Assembly (NCBI GenBank): GCA_947469885.1
Contig: CANIQT010000018.1
Location: 19,568 to 83,567, forward strand
Direction of reading: 5' to 3'
DNA from: Bacteroidota bacterium
GTDB taxonomy: Bacteria; Bacteroidota; Bacteroidia; 2-12-FULL-35-15
DNA length: 64,000 nucleotides
In this document: positions 36,049 to 45,176 of the stretch, one piece after another
How the letters are laid out: each line of letters starts with the position of its first letter
How positions within the stretch are numbered: position 1 is the stretch's first letter
The notes under the pieces: model-generated
Seen by the model: the letters and a program-made list of their open reading frames with translations, nothing else
Told to the model about the DNA's origin: nothing
The model's database searches: none
Position numbers and translations under genes: made by a program

Positions 36049-36321
36049 AAGCAAGGGTAGGTGTATTGTTTTCAGGAGGCATTTATTTAAAACCCGTGGT
36101 GCTATGGTGAGGTAAAGCAGGAACAGAGATTGGTTAATTGGTCATCAGGCATTTGTCGTTGGTCAAAACTCAGAGAAAAATAATTAGGAATTAGGAATTA
36201 GGATTTAGGAATTGGGATTTAGGAATTGTTCGTCCAATAGCTAACAACTAACAACTAACAACTAACAACTAACAACTAAAATTTAACAATTAACAATTAA
36301 ACAATTTAATCTAAAAAAAAC
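36049..36321. other. Low-complexity region
   Basis: Apart from the end of the repeat frame (36115), this holds AATTAGGAATTAGG runs (36183-36225) and five or six CTAACAA 7-bp repeats (36240-36280). No gene is seen. Confidence 0.6.
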
Positions 36322-36954
36322 ATGAGTAGAGTAATCATAAAAATAATAACAGTGGTACTTAAACTGTCGAGAATGCCAGTTTCGAAAGTAATTACTGTAG
36401 TGGAATCTATCGTTACAAAAATGACAGGTAACACAAATTTTATAACACCTAATCCTCCTTTGGCAACAATAACTACCCAAAAGGATGAATTGAGTGTTGC
36501 CGCTGCTGAGGCCGAAAATGGCAACAGAGTTCAAAAAGCGGCAGTGAAGGTAAAACTTCGCACCTTGTTGCTGTCGATGGAAACATTGAGAGCCTATGTG
36601 CAAACAACCGCTAACAACGACTCCGACACAGCCGAAGAAGTTGCGTTGAGTTCAGGAATGGATATTAAAAAAATGAATCCGAGGGGTAAACGTGTTTTCT
36701 CGGTTATCAACACTTCCATACCGGGACAAGTTAAAACGTATTGTGCTTTAGTGGACAAGGCAACAGCTTACGATTTTGAATTCACTGCCACACCGGATGA
36801 TGAAAATTCGTATGTGTCGGCAGGCGTAAAATCGAGTGCAACACGAGTGGTAAGCGATTTGACAAACGGAACTGAATATTTTTTCCGTTGGTGTTCTATT
36901 TCAAAAGACGGTCGTAGTGCTTGGAGCGACCCTATTAGCACCTATGTGCTTTAG
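36322..36954 (+). CDS. Hypothetical protein with fibronectin III-like tail
   Basis: A 210-residue protein. The N-terminal 110 residues are helical (VQKAAVKVKLRTLLLSMETL), and the C-terminal 70 read like a fibronectin type III domain: VKTYCALVDKATAYDFEFTA, GTEYFFRWCSISKDGRSAWS, DPISTYVL. The next plus-strand gene (37222) has the same plan, so they are probably distant paralogues. No signal peptide is clear. Function unknown. Confidence 0.5.
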   Translation: MSRVIIKIITVVLKLSRMPVSKVITVVESIVTKMTGNTNFITPNPPLATITTQKDELSVAAAEAENGNRVQKAAVKVKLRTLLLSMETLRAYVQTTANNDSDTAEEVALSSGMDIKKMNPRGKRVFSVINTSIPGQVKTYCALVDKATAYDFEFTATPDDENSYVSAGVKSSATRVVSDLTNGTEYFFRWCSISKDGRSAWSDPISTYVL

Positions 36955-37221
36955 GTAATTGTTGAATGTCGAATGTCGAATGTTGAATGTTGAAGTGTTT
37001 GCATACGTGCTGCATACTTTGTTATTCTTTATTCGATGTTCGGTGTTCGACATTTTTTAACCTACCAACCTCTAGTATCTAACATCTAACATCAAAAAAA
37101 AATGAAAGCACTATTATTAAAACTAACTGCAACTCAATTTCTGTTAAACTCTTTATTTAGTATAAACGGTTTTATAAAAAAACAGATAAGCTTATTTTTC
37201 AATCATCAAAAAAAAGAAAAC

Positions 37222-37806
37222 ATGAAAAAAATAACATTGAACTTAACTAAGAAAACAGACACGGAAAAAATACTGCTGGCTAAAAGTGTTAATTACAGCA
37301 TGAGTCGCAATAAACATTTTGTAGCACCTGTAACACTCCTGAAAAACCTGGAAGAGGTAACCCGGGACCTTGAAAATGCAATTAACGAACAGGAATTGAA
37401 AAATGCGGAGCGTGTGCCGCTGTATTTGCTTCGAAACCGACTAAGACATTACCTGGATTATGCTGCCACGTATGTAAAATTGAAAGTATTCGAAAACTAC
37501 TTGCATCGTCACCTAATTATTGAAAATTCGGGCTTTGAAACAATGGAAGAACAAACAACCAAACTGATTACTGTTAAAAAAGGAAAATTACCGAATTCAG
37601 TTATGGTGAGCAGGAAAGCGAAAAAAAATTGTTTATACGTGTTCGAAATTTCACGCAATGGAAAAGATTGGGAACAACAACAGTCAGTTTCTGCTTCTTA
37701 TCTTTTTAAAAATCTTGAAAAGGGAAATTATTTTTTTCGGGTAGTTACACGTACAAAAAACAAACAAGGAGCATTTACAGAAGTGATGATGTTTAGGGTA
37801 GAGTAG
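37222..37806 (+). CDS. Hypothetical protein, paralogue-like to the preceding gene
   Basis: A 194-residue protein from the ATG at 37222 (MKKITLNLTKKTDTEKILLA); an earlier ATG at 37102 adds 40 residues of weak hydrophobic sequence. Residues about 50-120 are helical (RVPLYLLRNRLRHYLDYAAT), and the C-terminus is fibronectin III-like (LYVFEISRNGKDWEQQQSVS, GNYFFRVVTRTKNKQGAF). It shares layout with the 36322 gene, including a helix block before the beta-domain. Confidence 0.5.
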   Translation: MKKITLNLTKKTDTEKILLAKSVNYSMSRNKHFVAPVTLLKNLEEVTRDLENAINEQELKNAERVPLYLLRNRLRHYLDYAATYVKLKVFENYLHRHLIIENSGFETMEEQTTKLITVKKGKLPNSVMVSRKAKKNCLYVFEISRNGKDWEQQQSVSASYLFKNLEKGNYFFRVVTRTKNKQGAFTEVMMFRVE

Positions 37807-37840
37807 GGGGATGTACTTGGCCCCATTTCGTAACTATAAG

Positions 37841-38278
37841 TTACTCGTTAAACAAATCGAAAATCATTTCCACTACTCTGCCGTTGTCAGAAAAATTGAC
37901 TTCGGAAGTAAGTTGCCGCATCAAAAAAATGCCTCTTCCGTTGGGTTCGTAAATGCGAGATGGGTGAGTAGGGTCTGGCACAGCAGCAGGGTCGAAGCCT
38001 TTACCTTCGTCTTTAACCGTGAAACACAAAAAACGTTCTTCTTTAACTTCCAACGAAACACGTATTTTTTTGGTAGGGTCAAATTTGTTTCCATGTTTAA
38101 TGGCGTTGGATACTGCTTCGTTGAGCACCACCCAAATGTCGTTGCAAAGGGCATCAGAAATAAAAAACTCTTCTTTTAAATTAGAGATGAGTTGGTCCAT
38201 AGCGTTCACACTTTTTAGTTTCGATTCCAAAACTAATTTTTGTGTTTTTGGTTCAATATCTATGAATGTAGGATACAT
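37841..38278 (-). CDS. RsbW-like anti-sigma-factor serine kinase / HATPase protein
   Basis: A 145-residue stand-alone GHKL ATPase domain. The N box is VLNEAVSNAIKHGNKF (about 66-81), G1 is VKDEGKGFDP, G2 is NGRGIFLMRQL. This is the RsbW/SpoIIAB-type fold that phosphorylates a STAS antagonist or binds a sigma factor. No partner STAS gene lies next to it; the STAS-like gene at 19008 is far away. It is divergent from the YigZ gene. Confidence 0.8.
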   Translation of the reverse strand: MYPTFIDIEPKTQKLVLESKLKSVNAMDQLISNLKEEFFISDALCNDIWVVLNEAVSNAIKHGNKFDPTKKIRVSLEVKEERFLCFTVKDEGKGFDPAAVPDPTHPSRIYEPNGRGIFLMRQLTSEVNFSDNGRVVEMIFDLFNE

Positions 38279-38354
38279 GTGTTTTAAAATTTTCAGCTAA
38301 ATTATACTATCTATTATATAAAAACAAATTTATAGGCATAAATATTTTAATTAG

Positions 38355-38362
38355 TAGTTTTG
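38355..38362 (+). promoter_or_regulatory. Bacteroidota -7 box before the YigZ gene
   Basis: TAGTTTTG lies only four bases from the ATG at 38367, predicting a leaderless transcript. Confidence 0.4.
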
Positions 38363-38366
38363 CGCC

Positions 38367-38972
38367 ATGTTAGCTGACGATACTTATTTAACCATTTTGT
38401 CTCCCAGCGAGGGGATATATAAAGATAAAGGCAGTAAGTTTATGGCCTATGCTTTTCCGGTTTCGAGCGAAGATGAAATAAAAAAGCAATTGTCAGATTT
38501 AAGAAAAGAACATCACAGTGCACGTCATCATTGTTATGCTTATAGGCTGGGTGCCGATAAATTAATTTACAGAACCAATGATGACGGAGAACCATCGGGC
38601 ACAGCAGGCAAACCGATATTTGGACAAATTCAAAGCAAGGAATTAACAGATATATTGATGGTCGTAGTGCGGTATTTTGGAGGAACATTGCTTGGTGTTA
38701 GTGGGTTGATAACTGCATACAAACAAGCCGCAGCCGATGCCATAGCCAATGCAACTATTGTGGAAAAAATAGTGAAACAACAATTTGAAATTAAATTTGA
38801 TTACCTGCAAATGAATGACGTGATGAAAATAATAAAAGATGAAGTTTTGGAAATACAATCACAAAATTTTGAACTCGATTGTTCGCTGGTGTTTGCTGTC
38901 CGAAAAAATAAATCACTAAAAGTGCAGGAGTTGTTTAATAAAATGAGTAACGTTGGGATTGAAAAGTATTGA
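38367..38972 (+). CDS. YigZ/IMPACT family protein
   Basis: A 201-residue protein of the UPF0029/IMPACT family. SKFMAYAFPVSSEDEIKKQL, ARHHCYAYRLG and the signature DDGEPSGTAGKPI are followed by VVVRYFGGTLLGVSGLITAY. The C-terminal ferredoxin-like domain (about 135-201) is present. Eukaryotic IMPACT regulates GCN2 signalling; the bacterial role is unknown. The gene stands alone. Confidence 0.9.
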   Translation: MLADDTYLTILSPSEGIYKDKGSKFMAYAFPVSSEDEIKKQLSDLRKEHHSARHHCYAYRLGADKLIYRTNDDGEPSGTAGKPIFGQIQSKELTDILMVVVRYFGGTLLGVSGLITAYKQAAADAIANATIVEKIVKQQFEIKFDYLQMNDVMKIIKDEVLEIQSQNFELDCSLVFAVRKNKSLKVQELFNKMSNVGIEKY

Positions 38973-39166
38973 GTATTAAGTATTGGGTTTTAATATAAGC
39001 GTGAACTTAAATAAAAAGGCAAAAACTAGGGAGTATTGCCCAATATTGGCAAAAACCTACCCAAAACTGTAGGGAGTATTGGTCAATTTTAAAACATAAT
39101 TTGTAAAATTTAATTCAATAGTGCTAAATCCAAAATCCAAAATCTAAAAATCCAAAATCGAAAAAA

Positions 39167-40078
39167 ATGAAACTATTAAAAGAAATGTGCGCCATTCATG
39201 CCCCATCGGGCAACGAAGCACCAATGACAAAATTCTTATTGAACTACATTGATAAGAACAAAAAAAAATGGAAACATAAACCTAAAGTTTATTCGGGCGA
39301 TGGATTTCAGGATTGCATTGTGTTGGTGTTTGGCAAACCCCGCACTACAGTTTTTGCACATATTGATAGTATTGGCTTTACGGTGCGATATGGCAAGGAA
39401 TTGGTAAAAATTGGAGGACCCAGAACCGTGGATGGTTTTGAATTGGTGGGCAATGATGAGAAAGGGAAAATTGACTGTACATTAGCAGTTGACAAAGAAG
39501 GTATGATTAGTTATAAATACAAACGCGAACTCACCAGAGGTACCGAACTTACGTTTAAACCCAACTGGAGAGAAACAAAAGAATATGTGCAGTGTTGTTA
39601 TATGGACAACCGGCTTGGAGTATGGAGCGCATTGAAAGTGGCAGAAACATTAAAAGATGGAGTGTTGGTGTTTTCGTGTTGGGAAGAGCATGGAGGAGGA
39701 AGTGTGTCGTATTTGCAAAAATTTATTTATGATAAGTACAAAGTAAAGCAAGCAATAATTTCGGACATTACCTGGGTAACGCCCGGTGTGCCTCATGGTA
39801 AGGGAGTGGTTATTTCGTTGCGCGATAGTTTGGTGCCCCGCAAAAGTTATGTGGACAAAATAATTGCAATTGCAAAAAAATCGAAAGTGCCGTTTCAGTT
39901 GGAAGTGGAAGGCAGCGGAGGAAGTGATGCCAAAGAACTGCAAATGGCAGAAGCCCCGTGGGACTGGTGTTTTATTGGTGCGCCCGAAGACCATGTGCAT
40001 ACACCCAACGAAAAAGTGTTTAAATCGGATATTGATGCAATGATTAAATTGTATAAAGTGTTGATGGAGAAATTATAA
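39167..40078 (+). CDS. M42-like metallo-aminopeptidase
   Basis: A 303-residue zinc peptidase. Metal-binding marks in order: TVFAHIDSIGFTVRYG, CYMDNRLGVWSALKVAE, catalytic FSCWEEHGGGSVS, IISDITWVTPG, GSGGSDAKELQMAEAP and DHVHTPNEKV. This fits M42/M20-type co-catalytic aminopeptidases though it is shorter than the usual 340-360 residues. Start at the ATG after an A-rich stretch is clear. It is probably cytosolic and cuts N-terminal residues from peptides. Confidence 0.8.
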   Translation: MKLLKEMCAIHAPSGNEAPMTKFLLNYIDKNKKKWKHKPKVYSGDGFQDCIVLVFGKPRTTVFAHIDSIGFTVRYGKELVKIGGPRTVDGFELVGNDEKGKIDCTLAVDKEGMISYKYKRELTRGTELTFKPNWRETKEYVQCCYMDNRLGVWSALKVAETLKDGVLVFSCWEEHGGGSVSYLQKFIYDKYKVKQAIISDITWVTPGVPHGKGVVISLRDSLVPRKSYVDKIIAIAKKSKVPFQLEVEGSGGSDAKELQMAEAPWDWCFIGAPEDHVHTPNEKVFKSDIDAMIKLYKVLMEKL

Positions 40079-40113
40079 GGCAGCCCTTTGATTAAAAGTC
40101 AGAAAGTTGTACT

Positions 40114-40121
40114 TACATTTG
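40114..40121 (+). promoter_or_regulatory. Promoter of the OsmC gene
   Basis: TACATTTG with TTTG 23 bases upstream (40087-40090), about 48 bases before the ATG. Confidence 0.5.
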
Positions 40122-40169
40122 CAAAAAATTAAACAAATAACTTTATAAATAAATACTAAAAACAAAAGA

Positions 40170-40580
40170 ATGAAAAGACATGCAACAGCCAACTGGCAAG
40201 GAAGTGGTAAAGAAGGAAAAGGAACACTTACAACTCAAAGCACAGCAATAAACACTACACAATACTCTTATCACAGTCGTTTCGAAGAAGGACCAGGAAC
40301 CAATCCGGAAGAATTGATTGCTGCTGCACATGAGGGATGTTTTAGTATGAAATTAAGTTTTGTGTTGGGTGCAGCAGGTTTTACCCCCGAAAACATTGAT
40401 ACTAAATGTGAAATAACATTGGATAGCGGAGCCATTACTTTATCGCATTTAACTGTAACTGCTAAAGTGCCAACCATTACCCCCGAAAAATTTCAGGAGG
40501 CAGTTACGGAAGCAAAAGCAAATTGTCCTGTTTCAAAATTGCTCAACTGCACTATTACTGCCGAAGCACAATTGGCTTAG
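40170..40580 (+). CDS. osmC: OsmC-type peroxiredoxin
   Basis: A 136-residue peroxide reductase of the OsmC subfamily. The peroxidatic cysteine lies in AAHEGCFSMKLSFVL (about residue 56) and the resolving cysteine in ANCPVSKLLNC (about 122). NPEELIAAAH is typical. It reduces organic hydroperoxides. A good promoter-like pair precedes it and lgt follows after 16 bases. Confidence 0.9.
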   Translation: MKRHATANWQGSGKEGKGTLTTQSTAINTTQYSYHSRFEEGPGTNPEELIAAAHEGCFSMKLSFVLGAAGFTPENIDTKCEITLDSGAITLSHLTVTAKVPTITPEKFQEAVTEAKANCPVSKLLNCTITAEAQLA

Positions 40581-40596
40581 GCACTATCAGTAACGT

Positions 40597-41757
40597 ATGT
40601 ATCCATCCATTTATTATGCCCTAAAAGATTTATTTGGCTGGGATTTGCCATTCTTTAAAATGGTTCAGAGCTTCGGATTTTTTGTAGCTATGGCATTTTT
40701 GGCTGGTGCTTATTTTTGGACAAAAGAGCTGAAACGAAAGGAATTACAAGGGTTACTTACCACCACCACCCGCAAGGTATTGGTAGGGCAAAGAGCAACC
40801 ACAGCCGAACTAATAACATCAGGTATTATAGGTTTTTTATTTGGGTACAAATTATTTTACATTGTATTTAATTTTTCTGCATTTACCGAAAACACACAAG
40901 GGTATTTACTTTCTACAAAAGGAAATTTTGTTGGTGGGCTTGTGTTAGCAGCACTATCGGTGTATTTAAAATATCGTGAAAAAGAGAAAACAAAATTAGC
41001 AGAGCCCAAATGGGTGGATGTAACGGTTCATCCGTATGAGGAAGTGGGTAACATGACACTGATAGCTGCTTTCACCGGATTGCTTGGTGCAAAGATATTT
41101 CATAACCTTGAAAATTGGGGAGATTTTATAAAAGACCCAATGGATGCGTTGCTTTCGTTTAGCGGATTAACCATGTATGGCGGGCTTATTTGTGCTTCAA
41201 TAGCTTGTATTTATTACGGATATAAAAAGAAAATAACGGTTACCCATTTAATTGATGCAGCAGCACCATCGTTAATGTTGGCTTATGGTGTTGGTCGTAT
41301 TGGTTGCCAAGTAGCAGGCGATGGCGATTGGGGAATTGATAACATTGCGCCAAAGCCGGGTTGGTTAAGTTGGGCTCCCGATTGGATGTGGAGTTATGAT
41401 TATGCACACAATGTAAATTCGGTGGGCGATCCCATTGCCAATTGTTATGGCGATAAATTTTGTTATCATCTTGTGCCCAATGTGTTTCCTACTCCTTTTT
41501 ACGAAACAGTAATGTGTTTGTTTTTATTTGTTGTTATCTGGAAAATCAGAAAACGAATCACTACTCCCGGGGTTTTGTTTTGTACTTATCTTATTTTGAA
41601 CGGCATTGAGCGGTTTACGATTGAACATATACGAGTAAACACCTTGTATCAAATAGGTAGTTTTGGATTTACCCAAGCACAATTAATTTCCACTTTATTA
41701 TTCTTCACTGGTATTGCCGGAATATTTTATTTCAGAAAAAAAGCGTTAGTTCATTAG
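40597..41757 (+). CDS. lgt: Prolipoprotein diacylglyceryl transferase
   Basis: A 386-residue membrane enzyme that adds diacylglycerol to lipoprotein cysteines. The Lgt signature reads YGVGRIGCQVAGDGDWG at about 227-243, with FYETVMCLFLFVVIW and ERFTIEHIRVN near the end. About seven membrane helices. It is longer than Proteobacterial Lgt (about 290) because of a loop near 120-150 and insert around 245-290, as is common in Bacteroidota. Its product would lipidate lipoproteins such as the FISUMP protein in this window. Confidence 0.88.
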   Translation: MYPSIYYALKDLFGWDLPFFKMVQSFGFFVAMAFLAGAYFWTKELKRKELQGLLTTTTRKVLVGQRATTAELITSGIIGFLFGYKLFYIVFNFSAFTENTQGYLLSTKGNFVGGLVLAALSVYLKYREKEKTKLAEPKWVDVTVHPYEEVGNMTLIAAFTGLLGAKIFHNLENWGDFIKDPMDALLSFSGLTMYGGLICASIACIYYGYKKKITVTHLIDAAAPSLMLAYGVGRIGCQVAGDGDWGIDNIAPKPGWLSWAPDWMWSYDYAHNVNSVGDPIANCYGDKFCYHLVPNVFPTPFYETVMCLFLFVVIWKIRKRITTPGVLFCTYLILNGIERFTIEHIRVNTLYQIGSFGFTQAQLISTLLFFTGIAGIFYFRKKALVH

Positions 41758-41759
41758 TT

Positions 41760-41784
41760 GTCACCCTGAGCCTGTCGAAGGGCA
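41760..41784. repeat. Short dispersed repeat (CCTGAGCCTGTCGAAGGG)
   Basis: Second copy of the repeat at 16881-16903, again between convergent genes. Confidence 0.5.
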
Positions 41785-41845
41785 TTGGTTCATTAATAGT
41801 ACCGAGAGCTAAGCAATCTGAAATTTTAAATTTAAAATCTGAAAT

Positions 41846-43573
41846 TTATCTCTCTTCCATATTTGGTTCAATAAAAACATGCGTATTAATATAAAATAAG
41901 TCGGTTGCTATTTTAAAATCTTCGGGGTGCATTCCTTGTAAGTTAATAGTTTGCTGCCCATCGGTAGATGGAACAATCTCCATATATTTATTTTTTTCGG
42001 AAGTAACTTTAACTGGCATTGAAAAATGGGTGTGTGCCATTTTTTTATCCTCTTCTCCAGTATCCGGATTTTTAAAACTGAAATAATAATTTGCTTTTAA
42101 ATCCAAAAAATCTTGCCACAAAATAATTTCGAGAGTAGGAATAGATTTGCTTCTTAAATAGACATCAAATACCGGTTTTAAATTTTTACCCGATTGTTCA
42201 ATAAAATAATTTTCGATGATAGCAGAAGTGATGCATTGGTATTTGTAATTTGTTTGAATGTCTTTGATAATTTTGAAAAACTTTTTATCATCATCCATAA
42301 TGCTTCTGATGGTGTGCAGTAATAAAGCACCTTTGGGGTACATATCCTGTGGACCCGCATTGTTAACATTATATTTTCCAATCAATGGCTCATCGTTCGA
42401 AACTTCTTTTTTTTCTGAATTAATAAATTCTAAGTAAGCAGTGTGCCCATACAAATATTCAACATAAAGTGCTTCGGAGTAACAACCAAAACCTTCGTGC
42501 ACCCACATGTCGGCAATATCGTTGGTGGTAATGCTGTTTCCCCACCATTCGTGTGATGTTTCGTGTATAATGATGTAATCAAATTTATATCCTGTGCCCG
42601 ATCGGTCGTAACCCATAAACCCATTTTTATATTTATTGCCATACGCAATACAACCTTGATGTTCCATTCCAAAATACGGAGCTTCCACCAGTTTGTAACC
42701 ATCTTTCACAAATGGATATTCGCCATAATAATAATAGTAAGCATCCAATGTTGATTTTACTTGTGTAAATTGTTTTTCTGCTTTTTCGAAATTAGAAGGA
42801 AGTACATAATAATCCAGAGTGAGTGAATCTTTAAAATTCTTATTTTTATATACATCACCAAAGTGCTTGTATTTAGCTATGTTCACCGTTACATCATAAT
42901 TATTAATTGGATACGAAACGTACCATTCGAATTTTGTGTAGCCATTCTCCAATTGAGTTTTACGTTTTAATCTTCCGTTCGAAACTTCGTCCAGTCCATC
43001 AGGAACAGCCACTCTTATAAGCATTTCGTTGGGCTCATCACTCTGGTGGTCTTTGCACGGATACCACAAACTTGCACCTGTTTCCTGACAAGCAACACCC
43101 ACAAAAGGATTATTATCTTTGTCTTTACTCCACACAAATCCACCATCCCATGGCGGATTTTTTGCTACTTGAGGATTTCCGGAATAAACTATTTTAATAG
43201 ACTGTGCTGTTCCTTTTCGAATGCTATCGGGAAAGGTTACGAATACTGCATTGTAAAGACGAGAAAAAATTAGTTCTTTGTCGCGATAGATTATTTTTTC
43301 AATATTCATATTCGAAAACAAATCAACTTGTAGCGTTCGGAAACTTTGAGTGGTTAAAAATTTAATGGTGTTGCTTCCGCTGATATATTTGTTTGCAATA
43401 TCAATCTTAATATCTAAGTCATACATCAACACATCGTAACAGGAGCGTGCAGGGGAGAGGGTGCCTCTCAACGAATCGGCTTTCGTAAATTTTTTATTGC
43501 CCGTAAAATCAAACTGTGCGTAAGTAATAGAAGCATTTGTAATAAACAAAATAATTATAAAATATTTTTTCAT
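41846..43573 (-). CDS. Secreted M1-family aminopeptidase
   Basis: A 575-residue zinc aminopeptidase with a signal peptide (ending TYAQ). It has the exopeptidase motif in APYFGMEHQGCIAYGN (GxMEN-like, here GMEHQ), the zinc motif IIHETSHEWWGN and the downstream glutamate in WVHEGFGCYSEALY. It lacks the long C-terminal HEAT-like domain, as do many Bacteroidota M1 enzymes. Its start codon immediately follows the TPR gene stop, so the two are probably one transcript. Confidence 0.85.
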   Translation of the reverse strand: MKKYFIIILFITNASITYAQFDFTGNKKFTKADSLRGTLSPARSCYDVLMYDLDIKIDIANKYISGSNTIKFLTTQSFRTLQVDLFSNMNIEKIIYRDKELIFSRLYNAVFVTFPDSIRKGTAQSIKIVYSGNPQVAKNPPWDGGFVWSKDKDNNPFVGVACQETGASLWYPCKDHQSDEPNEMLIRVAVPDGLDEVSNGRLKRKTQLENGYTKFEWYVSYPINNYDVTVNIAKYKHFGDVYKNKNFKDSLTLDYYVLPSNFEKAEKQFTQVKSTLDAYYYYYGEYPFVKDGYKLVEAPYFGMEHQGCIAYGNKYKNGFMGYDRSGTGYKFDYIIIHETSHEWWGNSITTNDIADMWVHEGFGCYSEALYVEYLYGHTAYLEFINSEKKEVSNDEPLIGKYNVNNAGPQDMYPKGALLLHTIRSIMDDDKKFFKIIKDIQTNYKYQCITSAIIENYFIEQSGKNLKPVFDVYLRSKSIPTLEIILWQDFLDLKANYYFSFKNPDTGEEDKKMAHTHFSMPVKVTSEKNKYMEIVPSTDGQQTINLQGMHPEDFKIATDLFYINTHVFIEPNMEER

Positions 43574-44896
43574 TTACTTACAGTTAAAAATTCGTTTACT
43601 CACTGCAGTGCCATCGCCTAGTTTTTCTGCCCTTTTGTAGTCGGCACAGGCGTAATCAATTTTGTTTTGTAATAAAAATAGATCACCACGTTCCACTAAT
43701 GCCTTTGTATCGTTCGGATTAATTTCTAATATTTTATTGTAATCTCCAATGGCATTATCATAATTTTTGGTAGTAAATAAAAGGACAGCCCGTTTGTGTA
43801 ACAAATCTATATTGTCGGGAGTAATTTTAATAGCTCGGGTAAAATCTGACAATGCACAAACCAAATTTCCCTTTTGTGTTTCAGCAATAGCCCTTTGATT
43901 AAAAGCATCGCTGCCATTGGGATGTATTTCTATTGCAGAACCATAATCTTTCAGTGCCGCTTGATAGTCGCCTAAAAAATCGAACGCATTGCCCCGCAAA
44001 ATGTACGCCTCGAAATAATCTTTTTTGTATTTAATTGCATTGGTGCAATCTTCAATAATTTTATCGTATTGTTTTAAATCAAATTCTGCCAATGCCTTTG
44101 TATAATAGGCAAGAGCATTTTCGGGTTCCAGTTCAATAACTTTACTACAGTCGGCAGCTGCGCCAGCATCGTTTCCCATTTCATCTTTTATTTCGGCACG
44201 TTTCAAAAGTGCGGTTGCATCTTTGGGTTCTAACTTTAAACCACTATCGTAATCTGCTACTGCAAGTTTATTATTATTTAATTGTTTATACATCACTGCT
44301 CTGTTAAAGTAAGCAGAAGAGTAATCTGGATTTATGGAAATTAATTTGGTGAGCACACCAATTGATAAACTGTCGGAACCCAGCGCACTCCAAGCATAGG
44401 CTTTATTGATATACGCCATGCTGTATTTTTTATTTAGCGCAATTGCTTTGTCGTAATCAACAATTGCTTTGTCATATTTTTTTTGCAAACTGTATAAATA
44501 TCCTCTGTTGTTGTAAGTATCTGCTCTGTTGGGTGCTATTTCAATTGCTTTGTTAAAATCGTTCATCGCGTCTTCGTACTTCTGCATGTTGCTAAAAGTA
44601 GAGCCTCTGTTAATTAATGCTTCTACTTTTTGAGGATTGAAATAATTGGCTCTTGTGTAATCGGCAATTGCTTCCATGGTGTTTCCCATTCCTGAATAGG
44701 CAACACCTCTGCCATAATAGGCATCTGCATTTTTGGGTGATTGTTTTATTATTTTATCAAAAATAAGTATTGCTTCCGAATATTTTTTTTGAGCCAATAA
44801 ATTATTTCCTTCTTTTAGTTGTTCATCCATGCTCACTTGAGCATTTAACGAAGTGATACAAATAATAAATAAGAATGTAAAAAAAACTTTATTCAC
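43574..44896 (-). CDS. Secreted tetratricopeptide-repeat protein
   Basis: A 440-residue protein with a signal peptide (ending TSLNAQ) and about eleven TPR units, for example KKYSEAILIFDKIIKQSPKN, DAYYGRGVAYSGMGNTMEAI and ADTYNNRGYLYSLQKKYDKA. A GTG start at 44896 is used; the signal peptide begins right there. It is likely a periplasmic scaffold. A TACATTTG promoter-like box lies 24 bases upstream, and the M1 peptidase gene follows with no gap. Confidence 0.8.
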   Translation of the reverse strand: MNKVFFTFLFIICITSLNAQVSMDEQLKEGNNLLAQKKYSEAILIFDKIIKQSPKNADAYYGRGVAYSGMGNTMEAIADYTRANYFNPQKVEALINRGSTFSNMQKYEDAMNDFNKAIEIAPNRADTYNNRGYLYSLQKKYDKAIVDYDKAIALNKKYSMAYINKAYAWSALGSDSLSIGVLTKLISINPDYSSAYFNRAVMYKQLNNNKLAVADYDSGLKLEPKDATALLKRAEIKDEMGNDAGAAADCSKVIELEPENALAYYTKALAEFDLKQYDKIIEDCTNAIKYKKDYFEAYILRGNAFDFLGDYQAALKDYGSAIEIHPNGSDAFNQRAIAETQKGNLVCALSDFTRAIKITPDNIDLLHKRAVLLFTTKNYDNAIGDYNKILEINPNDTKALVERGDLFLLQNKIDYACADYKRAEKLGDGTAVSKRIFNCK

Positions 44897-44919
44897 GTAT
44901 ATAATAATTTTAGAAGCAT

Positions 44920-44927
44920 CAAATGTA
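44920..44927 (-). promoter_or_regulatory. Bacteroidota -7 box before the TPR gene
   Basis: TACATTTG on the minus strand, 24 bases from the GTG start. Confidence 0.45.
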
Positions 44928-44931
44928 AAAA

Positions 44932-44970
44932 CAAAAACGCCCCAATACGTTAAGTATTGAGGCGTTCTAT
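44932..44970 (-). terminator. Intrinsic terminator of the upstream minus-strand unit
   Basis: On the minus strand ACGCCTCAATAC, loop TTAA, GTATTGGGGCGT then TTTTTGTTTTT. The single mismatch is a G-U pair in this orientation only, so it is read on the minus strand, ending transcripts from the 34-residue peptide or PorP gene. Confidence 0.7.
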
Positions 44971-45014
44971 AAAATTTATTTAGGATTTATTTTGCTTTTA
45001 CAATTTTTCTTGTT

Positions 45015-45119
45015 TCAACAACAATTACTCGTAATAGATACAGGAATTGTAACTGCGTTAGCATTTATAACAAATAAAGAAAAGGCAGAGGTAAAAAGAA
45101 TGGTGTAAAGTTTTTTCAT
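45015..45119 (-). CDS. Short secreted peptide, 34 residues
   Basis: MKKLYTILFTSAFSLFVINA followed by NAVTIPVSITSNCC and stop. The first 22 residues form a good signal peptide, leaving a 12-residue mature peptide ending in two cysteines. It is followed by a strong terminator and lies after the PorP/SprF gene. No family known; it might be a degraded end of a longer gene. Confidence 0.4.
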   Translation of the reverse strand: MKKLYTILFTSAFSLFVINANAVTIPVSITSNCC

Positions 45120-45176
45120 ATTTTTTGGTTTTAAGGTTTAATTATGGGTACAAAAGTACTACTTTTTGTTTGAATT

